Assembly: GCF_900129635.1 (NCBI RefSeq)
Contig: NZ_FSRB01000001.1
Location: 5,483,501-5,547,500 of the forward strand
DNA from: Singulisphaera sp. GP187
Lineage (GTDB): Bacteria > Planctomycetota > Planctomycetia > Isosphaerales > Isosphaeraceae
Length of the DNA stretch: 64,000 nt
Direction of reading: 5' to 3'
In this document: positions 51,139 to 59,137 of the stretch, in pieces
Numbering within the stretch: position 1 is the first letter of the stretch
Layout of the letters: the number at the start of each line of letters is the position of its first letter
Translations under genes and position numbers: made by a program
Notes under the pieces: generated by a model
Database searches by the model: none
Seen by the model: only the letters and a program-made list of their open reading frames with translations
Told to the model about the DNA's origin: nothing

Positions 51139-53928
51139 ATGTTTGCGAATCGCGCGAAACCGAAGCTTCGGGCGTCGAGCACGCTCGACCGTAGGCGGGC
51201 TGGCCGGATCTGGCCGTGCCTCGCCCTGCCCTGCTGTCTCGGCCTTTGGCTTGGCTTGTCCCAAGCGACGGGGGCGGAGGTGTTGCCGTTCCAGGAGCGG
51301 TTCGACGGCTCGGGGCCGGGCGCGGGGTGGGAGACGGTGATCGGTTCCGCGGGGACGATCGAGGTGAAGGAGGGCTGGGCGACGTTCGTCGCGCCGGCCG
51401 GCGGCCGCTCGCACATCCAGAGGCCGGCGGGGGCGGATTTGATTTCCGTCTCCGGCAAGCTGGCGCGGTGGGCGTCGATCTACATCGTCTGGGATGCCGA
51501 CAACTGGTGTGGGGTCGGCAAGCTTTCGCCGACGCCGTTCGGCCGGTTCTATAGCATCGACGTCGCGAATGGGAAAGGGACCGAGGTCGACCACCGCGGG
51601 GTCGACTTCAACACGCGGCACGCGATGAGGATTCGGCTTGGCAGCGACCACGTCGCGTTCCAGTACGAGCTCGACGGCAAGTGGGTCGACCTCAGAACAA
51701 TCGAGCGGCCTAACGGGTTTTCCGGGGCACCGACGCTAGTCGCGGCCGGCAAAGCCTACGGCGTGGACGACAAGCCGTTCGCCACTGAAGGCGCCCACAA
51801 CACGATCGGTGACGAGAAACAGAGTGGCGCGATCGACGAGGTGGGCATCGAGCCGACGCCGACTTCAGAGTGGAAACTCACCGAGGCCCAGCTCAAGGCC
51901 GTGCGCCAGCCACCGGACGAGCCGGTAAACGCGCTGCTCAGGCAGGGGAAGGACGACCCGACCTACGAGCAGATCGTCGGTTACTACCCGCCGTTCCGCT
52001 CGCCGCGCGAGATCGTCGGCGTGGCGGGGCATGTGCAGGAGATCGGAGTCGACTGGCTCGGCCGGCTCGACACTAGCCCGTGGACACCGCCCAAGGCCTG
52101 GTTTCTGGTGGGCGACTCCGCCGTCGAATTCGGCCAGCTTGGCGTGCCGTTTCAGCGCCGTCTGTTGCATGGCTACCTGCCACTCGTCACGCTCAGCCGC
52201 GTGATCGACGGTGTCGAGCACGAGCTCACGGTCTTTGGCTGGTCCGAAGGGTTCCGCGTCGATCAGGATACGTTCGCCTATGCACGCATGACCGCGCGTG
52301 TTGTGGACAAGCAGGCCCGGTTGCCCAAGCGAGTCACGCTCGCCTGGGGCGACGGCAACAAGCATCGAACGATGGCGATGGCCGAGCGCGACGGCCGTGC
52401 CGAGTGCTTCCTCAAGCTCAAGTGGCCTGAACCTACCTCGGCCCGTGCCATCGAAGCGACCGAGTTCGCCGCCAAGTTCCAGGCGACGGCGACTCTGTGG
52501 CAGCAGAAGCTTGCCCCTGCCACGCGGTTCGACGTGCCGGACCGGCGGGTGATGGAAGCGTACCGCGCCTGGATCGCGTACTCGATGCTCAATGCCGACA
52601 CCATCAACGGCCACCTCGAGCCGCACGACGGCGCCGGGTTTTATGACTCGATGTTCGGCAACAGCGTGACGCTTCAGGCGATCGCCATGGACCAGTACGG
52701 CCTCCATGACTACGCGGCGAAGATCCTCGACATGCAGTGCCACTTCCAGCAAGCCGACGGGCTCTATGTCCAGGACTGCGGCCTGGTTGATGCCGGTGGA
52801 TTCATCGCGGGTCTCGCGAAGCACTACGAGTTGACCGGCGACCGCGACTGGCTCCAACGCGTCGCGCCGAACCTTGTGAAGCAGTGCGACTGGATTCTCC
52901 GCGAACGGCAGGCCGCCCCGAAGGACGGTCTGGTTCGTGGCCTGATCAAGTTCCGGCCCTACAACGATTATCAAGGAAAGGTTTATAACTACCTCGGCAA
53001 CGCCTGGTGCGCTCAAGGCATGGCGCTCGCCGCCGCGGCGCTCAAGGACCTCGGCGCTCCCGAAGCCGGCAAGCTCGCCGCCGAGTCTGAGTTGTACCGC
53101 AACGATATTCTCGACTCCATGCAGGCGGCGGCGTTCTCGCGCGACGGCCTGACGCTCTTGCCGATGGAGCCCGACACGCACCGGCTGCTCAAACTCAGCA
53201 AGTACCGCGGCGGCGACTACTGGGGCCTGATCGCCAGCCCCCTGCTCGGCACCGACCTGCTCGCGCCTGACGACCCGCGGACCGCCTGGATCGTCGACCT
53301 CATCGAACAGCGCGGGGGCCTGATCGCTGGCGTCTCCGAGTTCCAGGACGGCATCGACCACGCCTATACGTTCGGCTACCTCAATCACACCCTGAAACGG
53401 GACGAGGTCCGCAAGACCTTGCTCGGCTTCTGGTCGTTCATGGCGTTCGGGATGACCCGCGACACATACTCGCCTGTAGAAGTTTCAATGATTAAAACCG
53501 GCGAGAACCACTATACGTTGCCGCACCTCTACTCCTGCACCGAGCAGCTCCGCCTGTTGCGGAACCTGCTACTTCGCGAGGAGAGCAGCACCAAGCCCGA
53601 GAAGAACGTACTCTGGCTCGGCCAAGGAATCCCACGCGCCTGGCTCGAGCCCGGCAAACACGTCGCCGTCACCGCCGCGCCCACCACCTACGGCGATCTG
53701 AGCTACCGGATCGACGCCAACGCCGACGGCACCTTCCGCGTTCACCTCGACCCCCCGACCCGTCATGCTCCAGCGGAGCTCAAACTCCGCCTCCGTCACC
53801 CGTCTGGCCGCCCGATCGCCTCCGCGAAGGCGACCCCGTCGACCCCTCTGGAGATTTGCGAGGAAACGATCACTCTCAAAGATGTGAAGAACCCCGTCGA
53901 TCTTCTCATCCAATTCCGGGAGAACTAA
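51139..53928 (+). CDS. Exported (alpha/alpha)6-barrel glycoside hydrolase-like protein
   Basis: 929 residues from ATG 51139 (GAGG upstream). Signal region IWPCLALPCCLGLWLGLSQATGAE. Residues about 45-230 form a jelly-roll (FQERFDGSGPGAGWETV..., typical of a LamG or DUF1080-like beta-sandwich). From about 420 the six-hairpin toroid begins: AYRAWIAYSMLNADTINGHLEPHDGAGFYDSMFGNSVTLQAIAMDQYG, VQDCGLVDAGGFIAGLAKHYELTGDRDWLQRV, GGDYWGLIASPLLGT. Acidic residues in this part could be the catalytic pair, but the exact GH family is not clear. It probably degrades a polysaccharide outside the cytoplasm. Its present stop TAA lies on the boundary of a mobile element. Confidence 0.72.
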   Translation: MFANRAKPKLRASSTLDRRRAGRIWPCLALPCCLGLWLGLSQATGAEVLPFQERFDGSGPGAGWETVIGSAGTIEVKEGWATFVAPAGGRSHIQRPAGADLISVSGKLARWASIYIVWDADNWCGVGKLSPTPFGRFYSIDVANGKGTEVDHRGVDFNTRHAMRIRLGSDHVAFQYELDGKWVDLRTIERPNGFSGAPTLVAAGKAYGVDDKPFATEGAHNTIGDEKQSGAIDEVGIEPTPTSEWKLTEAQLKAVRQPPDEPVNALLRQGKDDPTYEQIVGYYPPFRSPREIVGVAGHVQEIGVDWLGRLDTSPWTPPKAWFLVGDSAVEFGQLGVPFQRRLLHGYLPLVTLSRVIDGVEHELTVFGWSEGFRVDQDTFAYARMTARVVDKQARLPKRVTLAWGDGNKHRTMAMAERDGRAECFLKLKWPEPTSARAIEATEFAAKFQATATLWQQKLAPATRFDVPDRRVMEAYRAWIAYSMLNADTINGHLEPHDGAGFYDSMFGNSVTLQAIAMDQYGLHDYAAKILDMQCHFQQADGLYVQDCGLVDAGGFIAGLAKHYELTGDRDWLQRVAPNLVKQCDWILRERQAAPKDGLVRGLIKFRPYNDYQGKVYNYLGNAWCAQGMALAAAALKDLGAPEAGKLAAESELYRNDILDSMQAAAFSRDGLTLLPMEPDTHRLLKLSKYRGGDYWGLIASPLLGTDLLAPDDPRTAWIVDLIEQRGGLIAGVSEFQDGIDHAYTFGYLNHTLKRDEVRKTLLGFWSFMAFGMTRDTYSPVEVSMIKTGENHYTLPHLYSCTEQLRLLRNLLLREESSTKPEKNVLWLGQGIPRAWLEPGKHVAVTAAPTTYGDLSYRIDANADGTFRVHLDPPTRHAPAELKLRLRHPSGRPIASAKATPSTPLEICEETITLKDVKNPVDLLIQFREN

Positions 53929-53929
53929 G

Positions 53930-55554
53930 TTCAAGTTTCGCACTTCTCCCAAATGTCAAATTCCGACTTGTAGATTCAATAGGGCTCCAAAAAAAAACGT
54001 CGGCGTCTCTGTCAGTTTTTGGCAAATTGTTTGGGCCTTACACCGAACAATTTCCCCTGACACAGGACGCCGACCCATGGAACTTACACCCTCCTTCCTC
54101 CTCTTGCTACAGCAATTCACACCCGTCTTCACCAATCCCTCCTTCCACACCTTCACCTTGATCGCCTCCGGCTGGATCCTCTCGAATCGCCACCGCTATA
54201 TTACCGAACTCATCTTCTCCAGCGGCCAGGTTGGCATCGGACATTGGTCACGCTTCCATCGCTTCTTCAGCCATGCCGCTTGGGACCTCGATCACTTCTC
54301 GATGTCCCTGGCCAAGCTTGTCGTCTCCATCCTCGCACCGGGCGCCACTTTTTACTGGGCCGTCGACGACACCCTCTGCCGAAAACGCGGACTCACCCTC
54401 TACGGCGCCGGCATGCACTACGACCCACTCATCTCCAGTCGAGCCAAAGCTCTCGTCAGTTGGGGACACGACTGGGTCGTCCTCTGCCTGATCGTCGTCC
54501 ACCCGTTCTGGGCACCGACCAAAGTCTTTGCCTTGCCCATCGCCATGCGGCTCTATGTCAACCGCCAAGGCTTAACCAAGGGCAAAAAGAACCAGAAAAA
54601 GAAAAAGGCAAAGCCCGATCCCAATCATCGCACCCGCCCCGAACTCGCGATGGAATTGATCCACTTGGCGGCGGACTGGTTCCCCGACGACGAGATCGTC
54701 ATCACCGGCGACAGCGCCTATGGGGGCCAGAGCATCCTCGGCCAACTTCCGCCCACGGTCCATCTCATTAGCCATGTCCATCCCAAGGGGGCCCTCTATG
54801 AGCCAGCGCCTCCCAAGGAGGAGAAATCCAAAGGGGCGCCCCGCAAGAAAGGCCAGCGCCTCCCCGGCATGAAGGAGTGGGCCGAGGATGCGAATCAACC
54901 CTGGACCCCACACGACTTTGACCAGTTCGGGCTCCATGCCAGCTTGGCGGTCAAGACGATCCAGGCCCTCTACTACAAGGCCGGCAAGGACCGACTCCTG
55001 ACGATCGTCTTGGTGCGTGACCTCCAGGGGAAACGTCCCGATCAGATGTTCTACTGCACCAAGCTCGATTGGACCGTCCCGCAGATTCTCTCGGCCTACT
55101 CGTACCGTTGGGCAATCGAATGTACTTTTGAAAATACCAAGCAACTTCTCGGCCTCGAGGATCCCGCCAATCGCCTCCCCAAGGCCATCGAGCGAACCGC
55201 GCCGATGGCGTTGTTTCTCTACAGCTTGGTGGTGGTTTGGTTCCACCAGACCGGTCATCGATTTCTTCGTTTTCCGGTCCGCCCGTGGTATCCGAAGAAG
55301 CAAGAGGCCTCGTTTGCCGACCTGCTGACGACCTTGAGGCGGGTCAGCTATGAGGAGAAAACCGAGGGAGCGCTATCCAACCGGTATGACCTAAAAGCCT
55401 GGATTGCGCAGCTCACCGAGTTTCTCAGCCGCGCGGGCTGAGCCGACATCGGCCGGAGATTTCGGCCCTCACTCGCACTTGATCAAGGGGTCGCCGGGGT
55501 CGATAACAGGCCTCGGGCCGCTCCCGATCCGTCCCTGTTTATGCGAAACTTGAA
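53930..55554 (+). mobile_element. IS4-superfamily insertion sequence, 1625 bp
   Basis: Termini are TTCAAGTTTCGCA and its exact reverse complement (13 bp), with a 5-base direct repeat CTAAG on both sides (53925-53929 and 55555-55559). Single transposase gene 54077-55441. The target repeat includes the stop codon of the glycosidase, so the host gene was left intact. The element appears complete. Confidence 0.9.
54077..55441 (+). CDS. IS4-superfamily transposase
   Basis: 454 residues. DDE nuclease: first Asp in FYWAVDDTLCRKRG, second in IVITGDSAYGGQS, and the YREK signature YSYRWAIECTFENTK (Y-2-R-3-E-6-K) with the catalytic Glu. A basic, Lys-rich linker (KKNQKKKKAKPDPNH) lies after the first Asp, and another charged insert after the second. 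Length and order fit the IS4 superfamily with a five-base target duplication; I cannot fix the subfamily. All catalytic residues are present, so it may be active. Confidence 0.9.
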   Translation: MELTPSFLLLLQQFTPVFTNPSFHTFTLIASGWILSNRHRYITELIFSSGQVGIGHWSRFHRFFSHAAWDLDHFSMSLAKLVVSILAPGATFYWAVDDTLCRKRGLTLYGAGMHYDPLISSRAKALVSWGHDWVVLCLIVVHPFWAPTKVFALPIAMRLYVNRQGLTKGKKNQKKKKAKPDPNHRTRPELAMELIHLAADWFPDDEIVITGDSAYGGQSILGQLPPTVHLISHVHPKGALYEPAPPKEEKSKGAPRKKGQRLPGMKEWAEDANQPWTPHDFDQFGLHASLAVKTIQALYYKAGKDRLLTIVLVRDLQGKRPDQMFYCTKLDWTVPQILSAYSYRWAIECTFENTKQLLGLEDPANRLPKAIERTAPMALFLYSLVVVWFHQTGHRFLRFPVRPWYPKKQEASFADLLTTLRRVSYEEKTEGALSNRYDLKAWIAQLTEFLSRAG

Positions 55555-55557
55555 CTA

Positions 55558-56020
55558 AGGAACGGGACGCAAATCACTTCCCGAGACTCACCCCACGAAA
55601 GTAGGCTGGGGCGAGACCTACGGCGGTTTGCCGTCGAGTGGCGTACGCTCTCGCCGGTTTCAGTCCCACCGGGGCGGCCCAAGGTAGCCCGGGGCAACGC
55701 CCCGGGAACTCGACATGCTTGCATGACATGGCCCTGTAAGGGCGGCCTAGTTCGAGCGGGAGCCTTGCGATGTAGGTCATTCTGGTGTAACCTTTTAAGT
55801 CGCCATTTCAGGGCTGATTATCCTCGTGGACGAGTCCCCAGGGCGTTGCCCTGGGCTTCCTTGGGCCGCCCCGGTGGGGCTGAATTTAAACCAAACAGTC
55901 CGAGGCGTATTCAAGACATAAGGTTGTTTGCGATTATAGAGTCTCTTAACGGGTTAACGCCGTAACGAGGCACGTCCGTGAATCGTTCTGAAATCGGGAA
56001 GTGATTTGCGTCCCGTTCCT
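55558..56020. mobile_element. 463-bp TA-flanked palindromic MITE (C)
   Basis: Perfect 27-base terminal inverted repeats, starting AGGAACGGGACGCAAATC at 55558 and mirrored at 55994-56020, each flanked by TA (55556-55557 and 56021-56022). Inside is a second inverted pair of about 45 bases (near 55665 and 55850): one arm has CACCGGGGCGGCCCAAGG..AGCCC and the other its complement, both ending in a GGGC-AACG-CCC hairpin. TA target and palindromic layout resemble MITEs of IS630/Tc1-mariner type. No open frame of note. Confidence 0.85.
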
Positions 56021-56023
56021 TAG

Positions 56024-57560
56024 TACTACAGCGCCAAGTTGTACCGTCTTGATCCGCCAGCCATTGCGAAAGTATGCTCGCCTTCATGGTTTATGGAGGG
56101 ACGAGTATGGATATCCCACAGATCCGCAAGCTCAAACCCGCGCTGAACAAGTTCCTCAAGCGGTTCGATGACTGCTTCCCGCGCAAGGACACGCGGTCCC
56201 ATTTGCCGGTGTACGTCTCCGGGCAACTCTCGGACATCCCCGAAAAGAGTGTCGAGCCGATCGCCATCAATGCCGGCGTCCCCGTCAGGACCCTGCAGGA
56301 GTTCCTCAGCCAGCACTGCTGGGACCAGGACCGGGCGCGCGACCGGCTCCAGCACATCGTCCGCGACGAGCACGCCGGCCCCAACGCGATCGGCGTCTTC
56401 GACGAGACCAGCGACGTCAAGAAGGGGAACAAGACCCCCGGCGTGCAGCGGCAGTGGTGCGGCTCCGTCGGCAAGAAGGAGAACTGCATCGTCACGGTCC
56501 ACCTCGCCTACGCCCGCGACGGTTTTCACTGCCTGCTCGACGGCGAACTGTATCTGCCGGAGTCCTGGTCCTCTGACCGCGACCGCTGCCGGGAGACTGG
56601 CATCCCCGACGCTATGGTTTACCGGCCCAAGTGGACGATCGCCCTGGAACTCTACGACCGCGCCATCACCAACGGTCTGCACTTCGACTGGGTGACCTTC
56701 GACGAGGGCTACGGCAGTAAGCCCGAGTTCCTGCGGGGGTTGAGGGGCCGCAGCCAGAAGTACGTCGGCGAGGTGCCGCGGAGCTTCATGGGCTGGATCA
56801 AGGCACCGCGTGTCGTCACCAGGAAGTATCGCAAGCACGGGCGGGGCCGCGGCCGCAAGACGCCTCGCCTGGCGAGCGGCAGCGCGCCGGCCCGGCGGGT
56901 CGAGGCGATGCTCGATCAGGACGGGTTTCGCAACCAGCCCTGGGTCCGGTGGCGGGTCAAGGACGGGCACAAGGGGCCGATGGTCTGGGAAGTCAAGCAC
57001 TTGCGGTTTTCCCCCGTGGGCGCGGACGGGTTGCCGGGCGAGCCGCTGCACCTGGTCGCCGCCCGCGACGTCTTGAACCCGGCGGAGTTGAAGTTCTTCG
57101 TCGGCGACGCCCCCGAGGAGACGTCGGTGCAGGTGCTGTTGCTCGTCGCATTTTCGCGGTGGCGAGTCGAGCGCTGCTTCGAAGACCAGAAGTCCGAGAT
57201 CGGGCTGGATCAGTACGAGGGCCGACGCTACCAGGGGCTCAAACGCCACCTGATCCTGAGTTGCCTGAGCTACCTGTTCCTGTCGCGGATGCGACAGGAG
57301 TTCGGGGGGGAAAAACCTGGGCCTGACGGAGTGCCAGGTACACACCGCAGTAGCGGCGTTGATCCCATTCTGGTGGTTGGGGCTGAGTGCTCCGCGGAAG
57401 CTACTGGAGCGAACCTCCGAAGAGATCGAGCGGGCGCAACGTCGAAACGCCGTGGCACAGCGGTGCCACACCAAGCGGACAAGGCGAAGGCTGCATGAGT
57501 TGGGCATCAAACTCACAGAGTTGCCCCGATGCAAATGGGATACGACTTAGCGCTGTAGTA
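56024..57560 (+). mobile_element. IS701-family insertion sequence, 1537 bp
   Basis: Termini TACTACAGCG...CGCTGTAGTA with imperfect inverted repeats (about 17 of 20), and a TTAG direct repeat at 56020-56023 and 57561-57564, matching the YTAG target of IS701 elements. It inserted into the right end of MITE C. The transposase gene (56107-57550) is frameshifted. Confidence 0.9.
56107..57550 (+). pseudogene. IS701-family transposase with a frameshift near the C-terminus
   Basis: ATG 56107 starts DIPQIRKLKPALNKFLKRFDDCF; catalytic regions: VFDETSDVKKGNKTPGVQRQWCGS (first Asp), WVTFDEGYGSKPEF (second Asp), and SRWRVERCFEDQKSEIGLDQYEGR (Glu, YREK-like). After FLSRMRQEF the frame breaks at a run of seven G (57301-57309); the correct continuation NLGLTECQVHTAVAALIPFWWLGL...ERAQRRNAVAQRCHTKRTRRRL is one frame over and ends at 57550, ten bases before the IS end. 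The DDE triad is upstream of the break, so partial activity is conceivable. A homopolymer sequencing error is also possible. Confidence 0.85.
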
Positions 57561-57564
57561 TTAG

Positions 57565-58312
57565 GTGCCTGACCGCTTACCTTTCCCCGTTTCTAGTCGT
57601 CATTTGTTTACTGTTGTGTTGCTGACGATCAACACCGGTTCCCTCCCTCCCCCCCCCCGATGGATCTTCCAGGCCCCCCTCCCCCGGCTCCGCTTGAGGT
57701 GCTTGTCCACCGTCCCAAGCAAGGTGTACGCCGTCGAACTCGGCTGCCACCGCTTTCCCGATTTTGACTGCAGCCGAGACAGTTGGTGTTTTTGTTGCCG
57801 CTTGAATAATCCTCGCAATTGGTAAAGTCGGCTGTAAATTGGGTGATTTGGGATGACCAGTTGTTGTGGTAAGCTCAGGTGAGTGATAGCTTAGAGATCA
57901 GCGGAAATTGGTCCGTTCAAAGCTCTTGGGACGCGATATGGTCCGTGTTTGAAACCGGTCTTTTCTTGTGAAGATCAGTGTGTCTTGATTCAACGGGATG
58001 GGTTCAAGGTTCAACTGAAAACACCTCACCGATGCAGTTCGCTCGCTCCTTTACGCATTCGGCAGCTGATTTACGACCCTGGCAAATTTAACAGACGATT
58101 ATTGGGTTCTTTGTACAGTCGGGATTGCCTTTTTTGAGTGTGTGCAGCCGTAAGAACCTGCCTTCGCTTGACACGATGAAGCTTCGACGAGGCGGTGTAA
58201 GCACTTCGACGTGGGTCTGGAGCACCGGGGCGGTCACGCGTCACGAGTCGTCGGGATTTTGGCGTGAGGGAATGACCGTTCCACGCATCTCAACGGCGGG
58301 CGAGCCATCCCC
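57565..58312. other. Intergenic region upstream of the second che cluster
   Basis: About 750 bases. The first four (GTGC...) continue the original sequence after the glycosidase stop. No homologous protein was recognised; one 60-codon frame at 57949-58137 has no features. A TTGACA at 58168-58173 could be the -35 element of the che cluster, but no good -10 follows. Confidence 0.4.
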
Positions 58313-59134
58313 ATGAGCAGCGGATTTGGTCCGGACGACACTCTGATCGACATGTTTCGGGCCGAGGTGGAGGCTCATTCGGAGGTGCTCAGTACCGCCC
58401 TGCTCGCGCTCGAACGCGCGCCGGGCGACACGTCGCGGCTCGACGAAATGATGCGTGCGGCGCACTCGATCAAAGGGGCTGCCCGGGTCGTCGACGTCGA
58501 TCCGGCCGCCCGAGTCGCTCACGTCATGGAGGATTGCTTCGTCGAGGCGCAGAAAGGGACCCTCTCGTTTTCACCAGGAGACATCGACGTCTTGCTGCGG
58601 GGGGTGGACCTCCTCGGCAAAATCTCGAACGCGACCCGGGACCCCAACGCGGACCTCGAGCTGGCGTTCAGCGGCCCCGTGCAGGCGCAGGTCGTCGAGC
58701 TCCGAGCCGTGCTCAGCGGCACCGGTCCGTCCGGTCGTGGTGCGGTCGCCGTTGAATCGGCGGCCCCTGCCCCGTCACCATTGGCCGTCGCTCCCCAGTC
58801 GGAACCGGCGACGGCTTCGCCTCCTCCACCTTCGGTCACGACGATCGCCTTCCCGGACATCTTGGATTCAGCGGCCGTCGAACGGATCCGCGGGCAGTTC
58901 CTTGCCGCGATTGATTCCCCGTGCGCGACCATCCAGTTCGATTTACGAGCGACCAGGGACCTGGATGTCCAGGGCCTGGCGTTCCTGGCGGCGGTTCCGC
59001 GGCATCTCGCTCGACTCGGTCGATCGTCCCTGGAATTGGCGGGGGTGTCCGTCGAAATGGCGACCGTGTTCCGCGTCACGGGGCTGGATCAGCCTTTCGG
59101 CCTTCGTCGCGGCCCGATGCGAGAGGCTGAATAA
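58313..59134 (+). CDS. HPt-STAS fusion protein
   Basis: 273 residues. N-terminal HPt domain (about 1-105) with the phospho-accepting His51 in RAAHSIKGAARVVDVD, the same module as in CheA. A Pro/Ala-rich linker (about 135-175) joins it to a C-terminal STAS-like domain (about 180-265): ILDSAAVERIRGQFLAAIDSPCATIQFDLRATRDLDVQGLAFLAAVPRHLARLGRSSLELAGVSVEMATVFRVTGLD. The Ser/Thr normally phosphorylated in STAS domains is not obvious (LDVQGLAF where DSSGL is usual), so the domain may act only as a binding module. It is followed three bases later by the hybrid CheA; it may be a phosphorelay partner linking the array to a STAS-dependent pathway. Confidence 0.8.
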   Translation: MSSGFGPDDTLIDMFRAEVEAHSEVLSTALLALERAPGDTSRLDEMMRAAHSIKGAARVVDVDPAARVAHVMEDCFVEAQKGTLSFSPGDIDVLLRGVDLLGKISNATRDPNADLELAFSGPVQAQVVELRAVLSGTGPSGRGAVAVESAAPAPSPLAVAPQSEPATASPPPPSVTTIAFPDILDSAAVERIRGQFLAAIDSPCATIQFDLRATRDLDVQGLAFLAAVPRHLARLGRSSLELAGVSVEMATVFRVTGLDQPFGLRRGPMREAE

Positions 59135-59137
59135 CCG

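Noticed and set aside
56026..57534. 502-codon minus-strand open frame
   Set aside because: Antisense of the IS701 transposase, whose DDE residues are on the plus strand.
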